This document shows, piece after piece, positions 22,006 to 36,100 of a stretch of 64,000 nt of DNA; position 1 is the first letter of the stretch, and each line of letters opens with the position of its first letter. The position numbers and the translations under genes are program-made. Where the stretch lies: contig CM056875.1 of the NCBI GenBank assembly GCA_029876055.1, positions 7,155,001-7,219,000 of the forward strand, in the 5' to 3' direction. This DNA is from Madurella fahalii. Its lineage: Eukaryota; Ascomycota; Sordariomycetes; Sordariales. Under the pieces are notes generated by a model that was not told where the DNA came from, made no database searches, and saw only the letters and a program-made list of their open reading frames with translations.

Positions 22006-23019
22006 GATCACCCGCAAGGGCTCACCATGGTCTGACCGAACAGGACCGTGGGGCGGTATTCAACATACCGTCCCCCAGTGAACAGCTCGCACCTCATCGT
22101 GGTACTGGGGTCTAGTAGCCTCAAGCAGGTGAAGCCAGGACGAGCTGACAACCCTGCAGGTGCGTTTCCCTCTCCTTGACTTCCTGGCTTCGCCTTGAGC
22201 AAGCCGTCACTTTTTTGCTGACACTTCCCAGACATCCTGTTGCCCGTGTACATTCGGGCTCATTCTACGCGTCATTTCAATTATCAATGACTTCCAGCTT
22301 CGTCGTCCTTTCCATATACTCCGCCTTGAGTGAGGTCGTTGTTGGGCGCCCCAGCCTTCCAACCTTCATCGACTCTGGGTATAACCGTATTGTTGCGATC
22401 TGAAAGGGTTTAGCGCCGCCAAGAGTTAGAGCGCAGTTAGCCGCAGGGGGATCTCTTTTGTAAATATACCGTTCAAAGTCTCCCACATATTGGGATCAGA
22501 ACAAGGCACACTCTCTCTTCTCCCTACCAACGCTCTATTCCTGAGTGGCCTTTTCGCTCCCCGCAGTGTTACACGTATAAACGACTATTCGGTGGGTGAG
22601 CGCCAAAAGCGCCGTAGTCTTTTACTCCCGACATCGTAGCTCTATATCATCCTGCACAGCCTCTTTCTACCATTCGGTCAGTTCCTGTTGACAGCGTAGC
22701 CGAAATAAGACTCCTGACGTCTTGTTATTAGCTGTCGCCCCTCTTTGCATGTGTTGAATGCAACAGTTACAAGCAACCAAATGGGGGCATCTGGGTTTAT
22801 CTAAAGTTAAACCGTATCAATCAGGCGCCAAGCTCCAAGGCTGCGCTATTACCAATGTAGTAAGGCGCAGCCTCCAATTAGGCAAGGCGCCCTAGAGGTA
22901 TCCACTCTGGTGGACCAGACCCCATAAGGCCGGGCCTCATGTGTCCATACCTAGACGCGCTCGAATCACGTCGGACACCCCACCATTTATCTTCCCATCC
23001 TAGATCAAACATTGTGGCA
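22006..23019. other. Intergenic stretch upstream of the F-box gene
   Basis: No coding frame with family resemblance. A near-perfect inverted repeat (ggggcggtat ... ataccgtcccc, about 22031-22056) follows the small membrane-protein ORF and could act in 3'-end structure. Confidence 0.35.
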
Positions 23020-24059
23020 ATGGGTCAATTATTTTCTCGTACCTTGGGGGCTTCGCCCACTCCGCCGCTTCTGCAGTTGCCGGTCGAGGTGCTCTTGTCA
23101 ATTACGAACCAGCTCTCTTCATCCCCTGAATCCATTGTGGCCCTCTCACTAACTTGCAAGCCTCTCTTCATCGCCCTTGAGAGGGACGTAGCCGACATCC
23201 GAGGCAAGTATCGGCATAGCGTTCTAGCCTTACTTGAGAAGGACCTTGGCGACAGGTTCTTCTACTGCTCCACCTGTTGCCAACTACATCGCTTCTCGCC
23301 GTGGTGGAATCCCACGACCACGGAGCATACGGCGTACTGCAATACCAAGTACAACCGCTTTTATTGCCACACTCGGCAGCTTTTCAACCCGAACCCTGCC
23401 AACTCCCCGTACAAACTGTATGTATCGCTTGGCTGACAAGTGAAACCCCAATATTCCTGATTCTGACCACACATGCTCATAGGTATTACGTCCACGCGCG
23501 CCTGGTTATGAACCGCCACCTCTATGGCGCCCCGAAAGGGCTGTCCCTGGAAAGTCTTGCTAAACCTACTCGGGCGCGTAGCTGGGCCGGCGGGCCACTG
23601 TGGCTGCAATGTCCATCTGCCATGATTATCGGAGACGAACTCTTCCTCCGCGTCACGCACACGCTGGAGGGGACAGCGGCCACGCTGCGGGATGCGATTG
23701 ACGAGGGACGGTACTGCATCTGCATGCACGTGGCGACTGATCCAGTTGACTTTGTTCGGAGGAGCCGGGATGGACTATACAGGATACCGGAGTTGGAAAC
23801 GCCCGAGGGGGAGAAGCAGGGCTCGGGGCCTAGTTGGTCGCCTTTTCGCGTTTGCCGAGAGGCGCCGGGGTTCTGCACCATATGCTTGACCGACTACACC
23901 ACGACGGTCGAGCGTGCCGAGGTACGCGAGGTGGTCCAGTCTATGATAGCGAAGAACGGAGTAAGTGTTATCGGCATGGGTACGGCTACGGGGAATCTAT
24001 TAATTCGGAATATAGATTCATTTCGGACCGTTCGTCAACGGCTGGCGAGTCACGATTAG
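23020..24059 (+). CDS. F-box domain protein
   Basis: Two exons, 23020-23417 and 23483-24059, with a 65-bp intron (GTATGT...CATAG); the product is 324 aa. I chose the ATG at 23020 because it gives MGQLFSR, a plausible N-myristoylation start; an upstream in-frame ATG exists at 22939. Residues about 18-55 form an F-box: LLQLPVEVLLSITNQL, then SIVALSLTCKPLFIALE. Behind it is a Cys-containing segment (FFYCSTCCQLHRFSPWW) common in fungal F-box proteins, and the rest has no known domain. F-box proteins link targets to SCF ubiquitin ligases through Skp1; the target here is unknown. A second cysteine group (CTICLTDYTTTV) lies near the C-terminus. Confidence 0.78.
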
Positions 24060-24285
24060 TACCTATCACCAGCTGGGACGATGCCGAGATACGGAGGATT
24101 GGAGGTGGGTGGCCCTTGTAGGAGGTAAGGTCGGCCAGCCCGGAGGCGACACAAGCCCTGGAAGCCTAGCTTATCCTGGGCGGGATATGGCCCTTTATCC
24201 TCCTGGTGTGGTGAGGCAGAAATGGCGGGCCGAGGATCATCGGCCTAAGGAATCGTCGGAGGGGGTAGTACCACTTGACTATGGA

Positions 24286-24573
24286 TTAGAAGATAACCTT
24301 TAACCCAACCTCGGAGTGGATCGTGCTCGGGTTGGGGAGGATGGTCCGCGCTGCAATAGATAATGGTGTCGAGTCGTCGAGATCGTACGACATGATGTTG
24401 AACCAGTCGACACTGGATTGAAGCGCTTTGATGCCGTAGTGCTGCAGATGCCAGAAGCTGATGGGAATGGTAATGGAAAAGTGATATTTGGCATTGGTGG
24501 CCTTGACGGCAGATCTGAGCCGGCGTGTAACACCTGTCAGACCCCTGCACGGATCAAGTGATTGATGTTCCAC
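24286..24573 (-). pseudogene. GH18 chitinase fragment
   Basis: A single open piece of about 95 codons with the central part of a fungal glycoside hydrolase 18 domain: RLRSAVKATNAKYHFSITIP, then FWHLQHYGIKALQSSVDWFN and IMSYDL, the strand that follows the catalytic region in this family. The catalytic DxxDxDxE motif and all flanking domains are missing, and the piece ends in unrelated sequence. It is a detached relic of a chitinase gene. Confidence 0.6.
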
Positions 24574-25235
24574 TAGGGTTCGTTTTCAGGACTCTCCACG
24601 TCGTTTACAAGGACAGGGGTATAGTTCAGGGGCCGTAGATGCTAGTCGGTACAGTGGGGGGTAAGCCAGAACAGTTTTACAGCCCGTTTTGGGCCCCTAT
24701 CTATGTCAAGACTAAATGTTTAGTATACAACAAAGCTAGGAGGGGAACGCTTCACTTGTCTTGACTTGATGTATACACGGACCTTACCAGCTTACCCTTC
24801 TGCCCTGCAGCTTCTTAGGCCCAACACTAGATGAGGAGAGATGTCGGCCGGGGTCACGGAGAGGAGAGAAGTAGAGGTAAATGTATATCTCCTATATAAC
24901 CATCCTATAGCTATATATCAGGGCGAGCCAGCTTAGTAAACCATAGCCCTCTGTCGGTCTACCGTCGCCGGGCCGGCTGTCCAGATGCCCCTGCCAGGAT
25001 GTCCTGGAAGTCGGCATGAATCTTCCCGAGTACGGCACGGCCGGGAGGGGTATCCGTACTTCTTAAATATTGGTGGTTGGGGTGATGTGAGGTTATACTT
25101 CCCATGTTTTCTCCGCCAGGAAATACGAAATATTGCAGCAAACCCAGCAATCATGGCAACATTAACGAAAAAAAAAAAAAAATCCAATGAGATAATAGAG
25201 TACACAAGGAAACCGGAATAACCTCGATTTTGGCG
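24574..25235. other. Gene-free stretch
   Basis: No gene recognised. Contains an AT-rich patch around 24860-24930 and an A15 tract at 25168-25182 just before the STAND relic. Confidence 0.4.
25168..25182. repeat. poly(A) tract, 15 nt
   Basis: Uninterrupted A run immediately upstream of the recognisable part of the NACHT relic. Confidence 0.8.
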
Positions 25236-26949
25236 TGACTTTAGCATCTGCATCACTAGCGCGTACTACTCTAACCTAGAAGAAGCAAACGCGATCAACA
25301 TTGTTATGCACCCGTGAAACTCGGATGACGTGCTCCGCTATATCAACCTCTACCTCGTAGCCGAGTGGGAGAAGCGGAAGCGGACCGTGATTCGTTTCGG
25401 CGAGAAAGCTGCCGGCGTCTTCCTGTGGGCCGAGATTGTGGTCAATATTCTCAAAGCGGCAATAACCGAGGGCGGGTTACAGGACCTGATTCAGTACACG
25501 CTGGGGGAAGTCACCGGTGATCTGCATAGTCTTTACGAGTGGATGGAGGTGAAGCTTAACGACAAGGAAAAGGAGGGTCTCTAATGCTGTTCCAATGGGT
25601 TCTCCTCACGGCCGAACCGATGCGTCTATACGATCTGTTTATCGCCATCCGTCTTACCGAGTTCTACCCGTTTGTCTTATATAACCAATTCGGCCCGTTC
25701 GTGGCTTTATACGGTATGTCGACATGCTGTTGTAGATGCGCGACCTCCGCCAGTTTCGAAATTCCGGAATTACGTCTGACACCCCCTACCAATTCCACCG
25801 GTGGCTCCGAGCCCGCTCCATCGGCCTCCTCAAATTCAAGCCGGACCTGCGCCAGATGGTCGTAAACAAACCGTTGGGTCTCCACCGCGTCCAGCCGATC
25901 TACAGCTCCGTCTGCACCTTGTCCCGGCGCGGTTCGCCTGTCCGTCCCAAGATTTTCCGGCCGTCCCACCGACCTTTACAACAGACGGCTACATCGACCG
26001 CTCGCACTATTCCCTGCTCCGTGCGTGTCTGGCCTGCATAAACATGCGCGATTCCGAACACCTCAGGCACAGCGCCGCGAGTATCAGCAGCCAACGAAAC
26101 GGTACGCACCCGCCCTTAACAACCGTAACACCAACAAGCCGACAGCAGCATAACGTGTTTGACCAGCGCAACCTCATCATGTCGAGCTATCCCTTCCTGC
26201 AGTATGCCGTTGATAATCTGTTGTTTCACATGCTCAGCCCCCGCTTCTTTCGGTATTTCCTGCCACAGTATGAAGTCCTGCTCGCGTTCTGGGCGAACAA
26301 GGCGCAATTATGGCGGCGGTGGACGTCGCATCTGGGCACGGCGGACGCGGCGGTCGTTGCGGCGCGGCATTCGTGGAGTTTGGCCACCACGGGGCTGTTG
26401 AGTCCGGCTTTTGGGGCGGTTTCGGGTTGGAAAGGTTTTTTTTTTTTTTTTTTTGGAAAGTTGGAACACATGATGGCGGCGAATAAACTGGGAGTGGCTG
26501 GGAGGGATGGTCTTCTTACAACGATTAGGCCGGAACCTCCAAGGACGCCGAGAATGATTGTCGCCGTCGCGGCCGAAGAATGGATGTTTTGGACGGAAAA
26601 GAGTGGCCAGGGGACAGCTGTAGTCGGAGGTGACGAGTTTAGATTGCCGCCCGTGGTAAAACTAGCTGTTCCGAGGAAAAAGCGACCAGTGAAGAGCCCG
26701 GGATGTTGCCGGGTTAGGAGTCCGGTCGCGGAGAAGGGCAAGGAGTTGCCGAGAAGTCCGGTCAAGGGGTCACCAAAGAGTTCGGGGAAGATTGGACCGA
26801 GGAGTCCGTTGGCGAGTCCGCTGACGCCGATTAGCCCGGGGGAAAAGGAATTTGGAAGTGGGAAACTGGAGTTTTGGGTTAGTCTGGAGTTTGCAGTTGA
26901 GTTGGATTATATTGGTTATTCAATCCAAAGAGGGGTCGGCTACGTGTAA
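25236..26949 (+). pseudogene. NACHT/STAND-type NTPase (NLR-like) relic, C-terminal half
   Basis: Reading begins inside the NACHT region: SICITSAYYSNLEEANAINI corresponds to the 'ICISSRHYP' strand of fungal NACHT proteins, followed by an in-frame TGA near 25317 (from CGA by C->T), then DDVLRYINLYL, GEKAAGVFLWAEIVVNIL and the winged-helix start LFQWVLLTAEPMRLYDL (25584 onward, shifted by one base). A further frame change at about 25700-25800 leads to a long open frame (25801-26949) with YPFLQYAVDNLLFH, the usual post-NACHT 'YPFLQYA' block. The tail is Ser/Pro/Lys-rich. P-loop and N-terminal effector domain are absent. A T19 tract (26436-26454) sits inside the open frame. Proteins of this class act in fungal allorecognition and programmed cell death; this copy is dead. 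Confidence 0.65.
26436..26454. repeat. poly(T) tract, 19 nt, inside an open frame
   Basis: Encodes a run of six Phe (with neighbouring bases) in the open frame of the STAND relic without breaking it. Confidence 0.8.
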
Positions 26950-27149
26950 GGGTTATTGCATCTCTTTGCACCATGTGTATGCTGTAGTCGAGGTATCATT
27001 GTAATCCTTATCCTTGTCCTACCTATCCTCTTCCTACCTATTCGTTGAATAGTACGAGCGATCTAACCACACCCTACGCCGAGGACAGCCCCCGGGGGTA
27101 GCACCGCTACATGGTATAACCAAACCAGCCATCAAGTTTTCAAAGCAAG

Positions 27150-30100
27150 TTAGGAACCGAGACAGCCACACGCTTCCCCGGTAAAGTCGTCGAAGGTCAA
27201 AATATCCCCTGCAAAGATCCGTCCCATGTGCGTCTTGTCGATCCCCACGCCGTCGTTCCGGATCTTCTTGTACATATCGTCCAGGAACGCCACAGGGCTT
27301 GCATCGAACTCGCACTCTGGGTATGCTTGCTTGCCGATGAAGCCGTTCGGCGCGATAACGTCGTCCTTGTTGTTCGCGGCGTGCGCCAGGCCGAGATGCC
27401 GGCACAGCCTTAGGTATTCGCGGTAGCAGCGTAGGTACAGCTGGCCAGCGAAGAGGTTGAGTTGCATCACCGACTCCCGAGGAACCGCCCGGCCTGTGGC
27501 TGCGGCGGGCACGACGTACGTGTCGAGGTCCTCCATCGTCCGAAATGTCAAGCTGGGTCGGGGGAGATAGGCTTGCAGCGTTGATGGCGGCTTCGCCTCG
27601 GATGGGAGCTGCCGTTGGAGGCTCTCGATGACGGGCTTGAGCCGGCTCGCCTCCCACTGGCTGACCACCATCATAGGTACCGCTGCGTTGCCCAATCTCC
27701 TGCTCTTTGGCTCGCCGTTGCCGTAGCCATCACCACCACCACCGGAGAGCACCCACCCCACGTCCCGCTGGAAGCAGTCCGAGCAGTAGGCCGGACCCGT
27801 CTCCCGGACGGTGCGGGCAAAGTCCTGCGTGACAAGCAGATTACCCGGGAAGTTGGAGAGGCCTGGGCGGAAGAGGACGGCAGCGCTGCTCTTGGACAGG
27901 GCCGCGTAGCAGGGTAAGAACGTGGTGCTCCCTGCTGGGATCCGGCCAGTGTGGACGAATGTTACAAGGTCAGGGCCCAAGGCGTGCGGGAGGGCCTTCT
28001 GAGGCGGCGGTCGGGCGAGCTGGCGCTCTTGTTCCATCTCGGGGGCGAGCTCCCTCTCTTGTTCTTCATCGAGGGCTGACAAGACCGAAGAGCGGGCGGT
28101 GGACCGGCGAAAGCGGCGAGCTTTTCCCGGATGGCAGCCACTTGCGAATCCAATCCGTCGTCATCGTCCCCAGCACGGGGTTTCAAGTCCAGGTGAAACC
28201 TTGCCAGGAAGGCTGTGATCTCGTCGACATCGCGGGCGCCGGCCGGCGCAACGCCGTAGCGCTGCTCCACGGACGCGGCTTCCGGCTCGAGATAACGTTG
28301 GACGTGAGCAGTGGTAAAGCCACCCGGCTCGTCGGCTTCCTGCCAGATGGCCTCCTGGCCGAGGTGGCGAACGCCCTGGGTCGCCCACAACGGCACGCTC
28401 CGGACCGCCTCGTCCCACGTTTCCGAGATAGCCCAGACCAGAACGTCGTGCACTGCAAGGGGTCGCCCATCGGCTATGTTACGGAAGCTTCGGATGCGCT
28501 TCCCCATTTCCGGAGACACGAGAAAGGTGATCGATTGACCCCGGCCGAGCTTGCGCATCCGCATGCACGCCTGGACCAGCGTATCTTTTGTCACGCCCGG
28601 CCCGAGGGTCACGGCGGCACGGTACGTATCCGGCAGCTTCAGGTCTGTGCCTCTGGTGTGCGCCTGGTCTAGGAAGACGAGGCACCGGCCGGTGTGGGCG
28701 GCAACCGGCGACGTAAGAAACGCGTCGACAGCGCCTTCGCGGGTGAGGACCGAGAGCTCGTCGTCACCGTCACTGAAGAAGATAGCTGCGTCGGCGTCGC
28801 TCGTGGGAACTGCGTCGAGGAGCTTCCTCGCCATTCCGACGTTGTTGCTCTCTACCATCTGAGCTCCAACGTCGAGGATGACGCGAATCGGCGACCCAGG
28901 GCCTCTCAGAGCTTCGAGCAGCATCGTTTCGGTCAGCGCGGCGAGCTGCGACCTTCCTTGGGTGTCCAGCTCCACGACCGTGTTCTCCTCTCTCAGCAAA
29001 GTGCTGAGCACCGCAGCGTTGGTGTGCGGCTGCACGTCTAGTGCCACGACAGAGAGCGGGAGCACTCCCTTGGAGTCGTTGGTACCGCTGAATCCGGTCA
29101 AGGGGTGATTCTTGGGCTTGGCCAGGTCCCATCCCGATGCCGAGAGCTTAAGTGGAAACTGCTTCATCTCCCTGGGAAATACGACCCTGGCAAGGTAGAA
29201 GTCAATAGCGGACCTGGCATCTTTCAGAGCGGGAAAGACCATATCCTCGCACTGGGATCGGTCCTTGGGGTTGAGAGAGGAAAAATGCCGAAACGAAGGC
29301 TGGAGACGCGGTGATGCGGCAGCCCATCTTCCGTATTCCTCCTCGGCCTGGTCCGACCTACCGAGCAGCTCGAGACAGTGGTAGAGCTCGGTGTGGATAA
29401 GCCGCGGTAGTAGTAGGCCAGGCAGGTGAGTACGATGGCAACATCGGGTTGGCTGAACTCGGAGCGCGGCGACGGCATGTCCTTGGCACGGTAGGGCACA
29501 GCCAGCATTGTCCGTGGTCGGCGGTCGAGAGCGAGGCCGTAGTTGACACGAAAGCGCTTCTGACGCAAGGCGAACAGGATAACGCCCTTTGCGAGCAGGC
29601 CACGCAGGAGAAGGAGGGCGTTCTTGGCGCGCGCATCGCCAAAGAATACAGTCTTGACCGTGGCAATATCGTCCTCCGCGAGCCTCTCGGTGGCGATGTA
29701 GTTCAGGACCGCCTGCCGCATCCCGACTGTCTGATGGTGGACCGGGAAGCCTCGGAGGCCAGAATCACACACAACCGTAGCCAGCGCTCTGATGAGCTGA
29801 CGCCCTTGGGCCTCCCCTAGGACGCGGATGGTGGCAAAGCGTCCAGGGCCGTGGTCCTCAAACAGGAGACCCTCAGACACCCACGGCATCGGCTCCTTAG
29901 CCGCTATCAGCCCGCGGACTACGGCTTCCGTTTTGCCAAGAAGCTCCTGCGCGAGGGTCCACCGGTCTGGGGTCATGTCGATCGCCTCCTGCGTCCCCAT
30001 AGTGTAGATCAGCTCGAACTTGACGCTAAAGTTGTCGTCGCTCTCGTCTACAATATCGCGGGAGACGGCTTTCATGTCCTGGTAGAGCCGGATAAGCTCT

Positions 30101-33100
30101 TGCCCCAAGACACTCTTCATCTCGCCCTCCCCGGCCCAGCTCTTGTCCAGCCCCATCAGCTTAAAGGACAGCAGGTGTTCTGGCTGTAAGAGGAGTACGC
30201 CGCCGTCGCGCTGACACGTCCCCATCATCTGGCGGACGGTTTTGACGTCGCACTCGTGGAGCGGGGTCCCTCTGGAAATCGGAAGGTAGAAGACCCGTCT
30301 GTTAATCAGACGGCCTAATTTGTCGATGAGCATGTGCGTCATCTGGCTCGACTGTGGCTTGGCCACCACCACACGCACCAACCGGTTCCCGTCGGCCAGC
30401 GCAGCGGCCACCACGGGCACGATGACGGACGATTTCCCCTCGCCCATGTTGAGCTGCATAACCGAGCTCCGCATCTCCGGCGGTGACCTCATGATCGCGG
30501 CAATCCTGTTCTGCACCGGACGGATCATGATGCCCTGTTCGATCTCGAGCACTAAGTTTTCGGGGAACTTAACCGGGTCCCAGTCTCCGTTATCGTGGTC
30601 GCCTGGGTTGCGGAGCTCCCTCCCCAGGTCGCTCCGACGCTCGGGAGGTTGAGACTGTAGCTGACGAGCCGCTCTGCACGCTGGACGTCGATCAGATGGA
30701 GTGCAAAAGCGACTAGGCTGTGCCGCCACTGCTGCGAAAGCTGGGCCCATGGGCCCCGGGCCAGGCGCTGCAGAAGGAAGAGGGGAGATGTCCGGGGATA
30801 CAGGCCAGCGCTGGTGCAGATTTGGTGTGCGATCGACGTGCCCGTCGAGGCGAGTCGAATCTGGTGCAAGACTGCATCGTATCGATCGCGTGCGCGCTGC
30901 AAGTTCTCACCGAGAACCTCCTGAATGCTTGTGTCGTTTTCCGAGACCACGACCGAATACTGAGCGTCGGGCTGCGTACTCGCCATACTACGGCGAAGGT
31001 CAGCGAGATACGAGATCTGGTGGTCCTGCAGGCCGTCCATTCCCGACATGTCATCGACGAGGGCAGATAGGCGCCGGTGTGCTTCTCCAGATTCGCGACG
31101 TTCGGTGCACAACGCTGGGAAAAGGTTTGGTTGTGGGTAGTCGATGCATGGCGCTGGCCGCGCGAATAACGACGCGGCAGAGATGAAGCCGGGACTTGAT
31201 GCGGCCGAGCTCGTGCCGCTGACCGGAGCTATGGTAGGTTCGGGGTCCTCCATGAGGAGGCCCAAGCCGCCCAGCCTCTTAGACACGGAAGCAAGATATA
31301 TCTGGAATGCCTCAGATCGGCGCGCTACGTCCACTTGGGTTCGCACTCGGGGCATGATGGAACTAACGTCCAGGTAGGTCCCGTAGGCATGCTTGGTAGG
31401 AACCCCCACGGTCCAGGAGAACCGAATCTGACCCTGCAGCTCAGCAACGAACTGGCCAACCATACTCCCTGATTTGGACCTCCACTCTCGTTCTTGTCTG
31501 TTTTTAAATTCCTAGACAGACTCCCGCCAGTTCTTTGTCCAACTGGATTCCGGGCACGCTTCGAAATCCTTGGCACCGTCCTTGACGATCTTGGCGAGCA
31601 TGTCTCCCAAAGTGTCGCGGTTGACGCCCAAGTCAAAGTCCTGCTCGACCGGTGGAAGAATCTCAGAGAAGATCGAGACATTTGCCAGTACCATCAGCAC
31701 CTGGACGACATCCCGATCCGCTTTCTCTGCATAGAGCAGGCCTAAGAGGAAGAAGATCTTCTTGTAGTTGTTCCTCTCCGACGCAAGCGCTCGGTGGAGC
31801 CCGCACCACAGCCCTCGGAGGACCTTAGACATAGGGTTTACAATGTCGGCACGGAACGTCAGGTCCACATCAGGAAAGCCGCAGAACTCGTGGCCGTTCA
31901 CGCCGACAACAATTTCCGGGATGTTTGGGGAGGGCTTGAATAAAAGACCTTCTTCGCCCTTGTCCGTGCATCTGACCAGCCGCATCACCATCGAAGTTTT
32001 GTTCGCCGCGTTCCTGTCACTAAGACGGTACCGCTCGTCCACGGCCGTGGTATGCCGCTCTGCGCCGTACTCGGTGATGCAGAAGGTGGCGTTGCGGATG
32101 CCCGCGCGCTCCGCTAGATTAGGCGACCTACTAGCGTTGGCGAATATCTTCGCCGCTGACTTAAAATCTCCGTCCTTGTCGCCCATCTGGAACAGTTTTG
32201 CAAACGTCTGGTAGTCGTTGTAGATGTCCTTGGCCAACCGGAAGAAGTTTTCATGTTGAGACAGCGGCGGGATGTCATACCTGGGCGCCGTCCGCTCCAT
32301 TTCTTTGAGGTGGGAGGGGTAATACTCGCGCACTGGAGAACACCCGGCGATTCGGCTCAGTATCTTGCAAGACTCGCTGTCGAGGGTCGGGTACGATCTC
32401 ACGGCGGCTCCGCCTAGTATTCGCAACGCTTCCTCAGTTCCGGTCCGGAGCGTTAGGGGATCAGGGAGGCAGTGTGACGTGAGGGCATGAAGCTCGCACA
32501 GGTAGAGCTTGCTCTGCAGGGACCCGGTGTCCTTCAGGCAGCCCAGCTTGTCTTCGATCAAGAATGCGTCGTGACGGACACGGCGATCGCACACGCGGTG
32601 AATTGAGACCGCGGTATGGTCCAATGCTTGGTTATAGGACACAGAAACCCGCCCTCGCGGCACGAGGACGGTTCTAAAGCCCAGGCCGCTATCAGGCTTA
32701 AGAACCAGTTTATCTTCCAGTCCAAAAAGGCTGCCGATCCACTGTTTCTCGTCGATTTGCATGCCGGGGTAGTTCTTAGACCTAACAGCGGTTTCGCCAT
32801 CTCGAACAGAGAAGGACATGGAAAGTCGAGGAAGTTCTAGGACTAGGGAGCTGCTGTTGCTGTCGAAAATGAGGTTGATCTTCCCATTAGTCTCTATGGA
32901 GCCCAGAATTGGTGCGAGAGCTCCGCCGTGGGACTCGATGGATCGATGACGAAGCTCGATCCCTTCTTCAACACGTTTCTGCTCGACATGCAAGTCAGGC
33001 GCCAGTTCCCGAGGGACGATAGCCATTTAGCGTCCATAGGACGAAATTCTATTTCGCCGGTGGCGAGATCAAGCCAGTGGGCGTAGTCGTGAACAAACGA

Positions 33101-36100
33101 ATCAGGCAGGTCCATGCGAAGATTGTCATTTGGGATGTACTCCCAGCATTCCAGCTGAGCACTCTCGTGGTCGCCCTCCGTCCGGGGTCTCTCTCGAACT
33201 ACTCGCACCACCAGCTGGTCGTCCTTCAAAGCAAAGTGAACGATCCATCCGTGCTGGTGACGGCATGTCGAGAACTGCATTCCAGGGATACTGGACGGCC
33301 CAACGTACAAGACGTGATCTCCAAAGAGCTTGCCGAAGGTCGCATGTTCCTGGTAGGCTTGGGGCAGCTTCGACAAAGGGTATCCATTTACGAACAGATT
33401 GCCCGTGAGGAGATTGAACGTGACACGTAGCAGGCTATTGCTGATGCTTAGAATGTGACTTTGTGTCTCAATATCGCCCTGCGTCCATCTAGCCGAGGGG
33501 GGGGAGTAGTCGGCCCAGAATTGCTTTATGGCGCCGTCGAGCCCTTTGTTTTGCTCCTCAACTACTTCCCTGGTGACAACAAGGCGTGCCTGGTACATGG
33601 CGACGTGCCAGCGGTACATCAACTGGAGAGCGATGGGATCCGAGGGTCTCCCAGCGGCGGGGAGATGATTTCGAGCCAGCGCCGCACTCTCGACCAAGAT
33701 AGCAAGGTCCCCGGGGTCACCCAACACCAACACCAGACATTGTTTCCCCATATTGAAGGTGGCGGCACAGATCAGGGCTACTCTGAGTAGCCGGCGGGCC
33801 CACTCTTGGCATCCTGGTTCCGCCTTGCTGTTGGTTACCTTGGCCGCAATCAGTCTCGCCCACGCTATCGACACTCTCCTCAGTTGCCCAAGATACTTGA
33901 GAAGTGAACTTGAGATGGCCGTTGACGGGGACAAGTAGAGGAGTCTCGTGGCTAGACACGTGAGGAGACAGAGGGCCGTGTCGTTCTGCCAGCTCTCACG
34001 GACACGCTCGAGTGCGTCACTCAGGGCCTGAAGTATATTATTCATAAAGACCTCTTCTTGGGTGTCGGCGTGGGCTTCTCTCCGGATAGGGTCGGCACCC
34101 TCGACAGATTTTGCATCGGGGCCCGCCTCGAGGCACGCCTGCAAAATGAGAGCTAGGGTGGCCTTCTTGTTCAGGTCGAGAGAGGGAATCACAAGCTGGC
34201 AAAGAATATTCGCCCATTGCAGATTCACACAAGAGCGGAGGTTCCCAAAGGCCCTGTACTCGACGAGGGTAGTATCAAGCGGACATTCGGACTGGCTAGC
34301 AATGACATGGTTGGGGTCGTGCTTGCTAAACCGGACCCAGTGTTCGGCCGGTGACCCGTCGACGAGCTCAGCGTAGGAGCAATGGTGAGGGAGAGAGACG
34401 TTGAAGATTCCCTCGTCAGCAGGGATCCGCAACTGTTTGTCGTAATACGTATAGCGCGCCGCGTGTGGAACACAAACGTTTTCGAGGGTGGCCTCTAAGA
34501 TGTGCTTCTCCCTGTAGTGCGCGACCTCCATGGGCTTGATGCTCGAGGCAGGATGGAGTTGGCTGCTGAATTGGAGAAAAAGTCTGAGACCGCTGTGATC
34601 ATTCGCAAAATAGATGTGTCTTTCAAGGTCTTCGCGGCGCGTCTTCCTTTCGCGGAAAACCTCCGTGACAAGTTCCCATGTCACACTCCGCCACAACTCG
34701 ACGACGCCGGGGACGCTGATCTCGAAAACCGTCGCATCGGCTTCACGGGGATTTGTGGGCAAGGGCCACTCGAAAACTTGGATTCTGAGCGACTCCATCT
34801 CTCTTTGCAGACGACACCGGGTGCAGTTGCCGGAATGTGCATACTCCCGCCATCTAGAAGACCAATACATTTCGCACGACGTTTTGCTGTGGTCGGCGGC
34901 CAGCGAGTGATGCTTTGCCTTCATCTCCAGGTACTCGCGTAACTTCTCTGCCTTCATCCGCTCCGCCCAGCTCTCGATGGTCTCGCGCAGATCCTGATGC
35001 TGTGGCGAGGACTGGTAGAACCGAACCGCAAATGAACCCTCCTGGCCGAAGCCCGAAAAAGCCGAGGGATAGGGACTCGTGGCCCTCCTTTCGCGACGCG
35101 AAAGGTAATCTTGGAGATGCTTGAGACGGCTCATGTCCTCTTTTCTCTCCAGCAGCAACGGATTGAACGTATCTCGCGGGAAGCCAGGTTCGTAATCTAG
35201 CAGCAAAGGGATGGCGCTTCCCACGATCCTGTCTACAGCCATCCAGAGTTCCATGATGACTAAATACATGACCGACAGGGCGTCGGGCATGCCCTCGTAC
35301 GCTGCGCAGGCCTGCTTGTAGTATGCGTTGATCAGACCTTGAAGCTGGCGCAGGGCTGCCTCGGCAGAGACCCGGCTAGTGTTGATAGCATCCAAGCCCA
35401 ACTGCCTATCCAACCAAGCGGGAAGCGCCAGTTCGACCCAGGCCTCTAACTCCAACAGTTGGGAGAACTGCATTGTGCTATTTTGAGGCCCGTCGCTGCT
35501 CAGTGCGGGCAGCGTGGAGCGCGACAGCTGATCAAATCGGATGGTATCGCCCAGTCCCATGGGGTCGCGGCTGCCAGCGGAACGAGACCGGATCCAGGAC
35601 AGGTGTTGGGTGAGATTCTTCAGCTTGAGGTCGGTGTCTTGACGGAAGGAAAGGTTGGCGAGCCCTCCCAAGGGCAGAATTTTGGTGTCGTGGCACTGCA
35701 CTTGATCCCACCGCCTCGTTAGGATTGTTTGTGAGCGCGCAACAATTTCCCTAGTCTTCCGAGCCAGGCTGGCTCCTCACTAGGGTCTAGCTTGATGATG
35801 CAGTGAACCAACTTGGCTTTCATGGAGAACAGCTTGTCGCTAGGAAACGATTGCTGGTCCGCTTGCGTCACCATTTTCAGGATGCGGGCGTGGTGGTAAG
35901 CCATCACAGGCTTGTACTGTGACTTGGCATGGCCGGGAATGACCTGTCTGTCGAGTACTAGACGCATCGCGACGCGGAGGAGCAGCCACACAGCCGACCG
36001 GTGGAACGGAAGACGAGCATTATCCCAGTTAACTTGCTCCCGGCAGCGCTTGGCGATGCATTCCGGGTTCACCTCTGCGCCTAGGCCAGAAAGAACATCG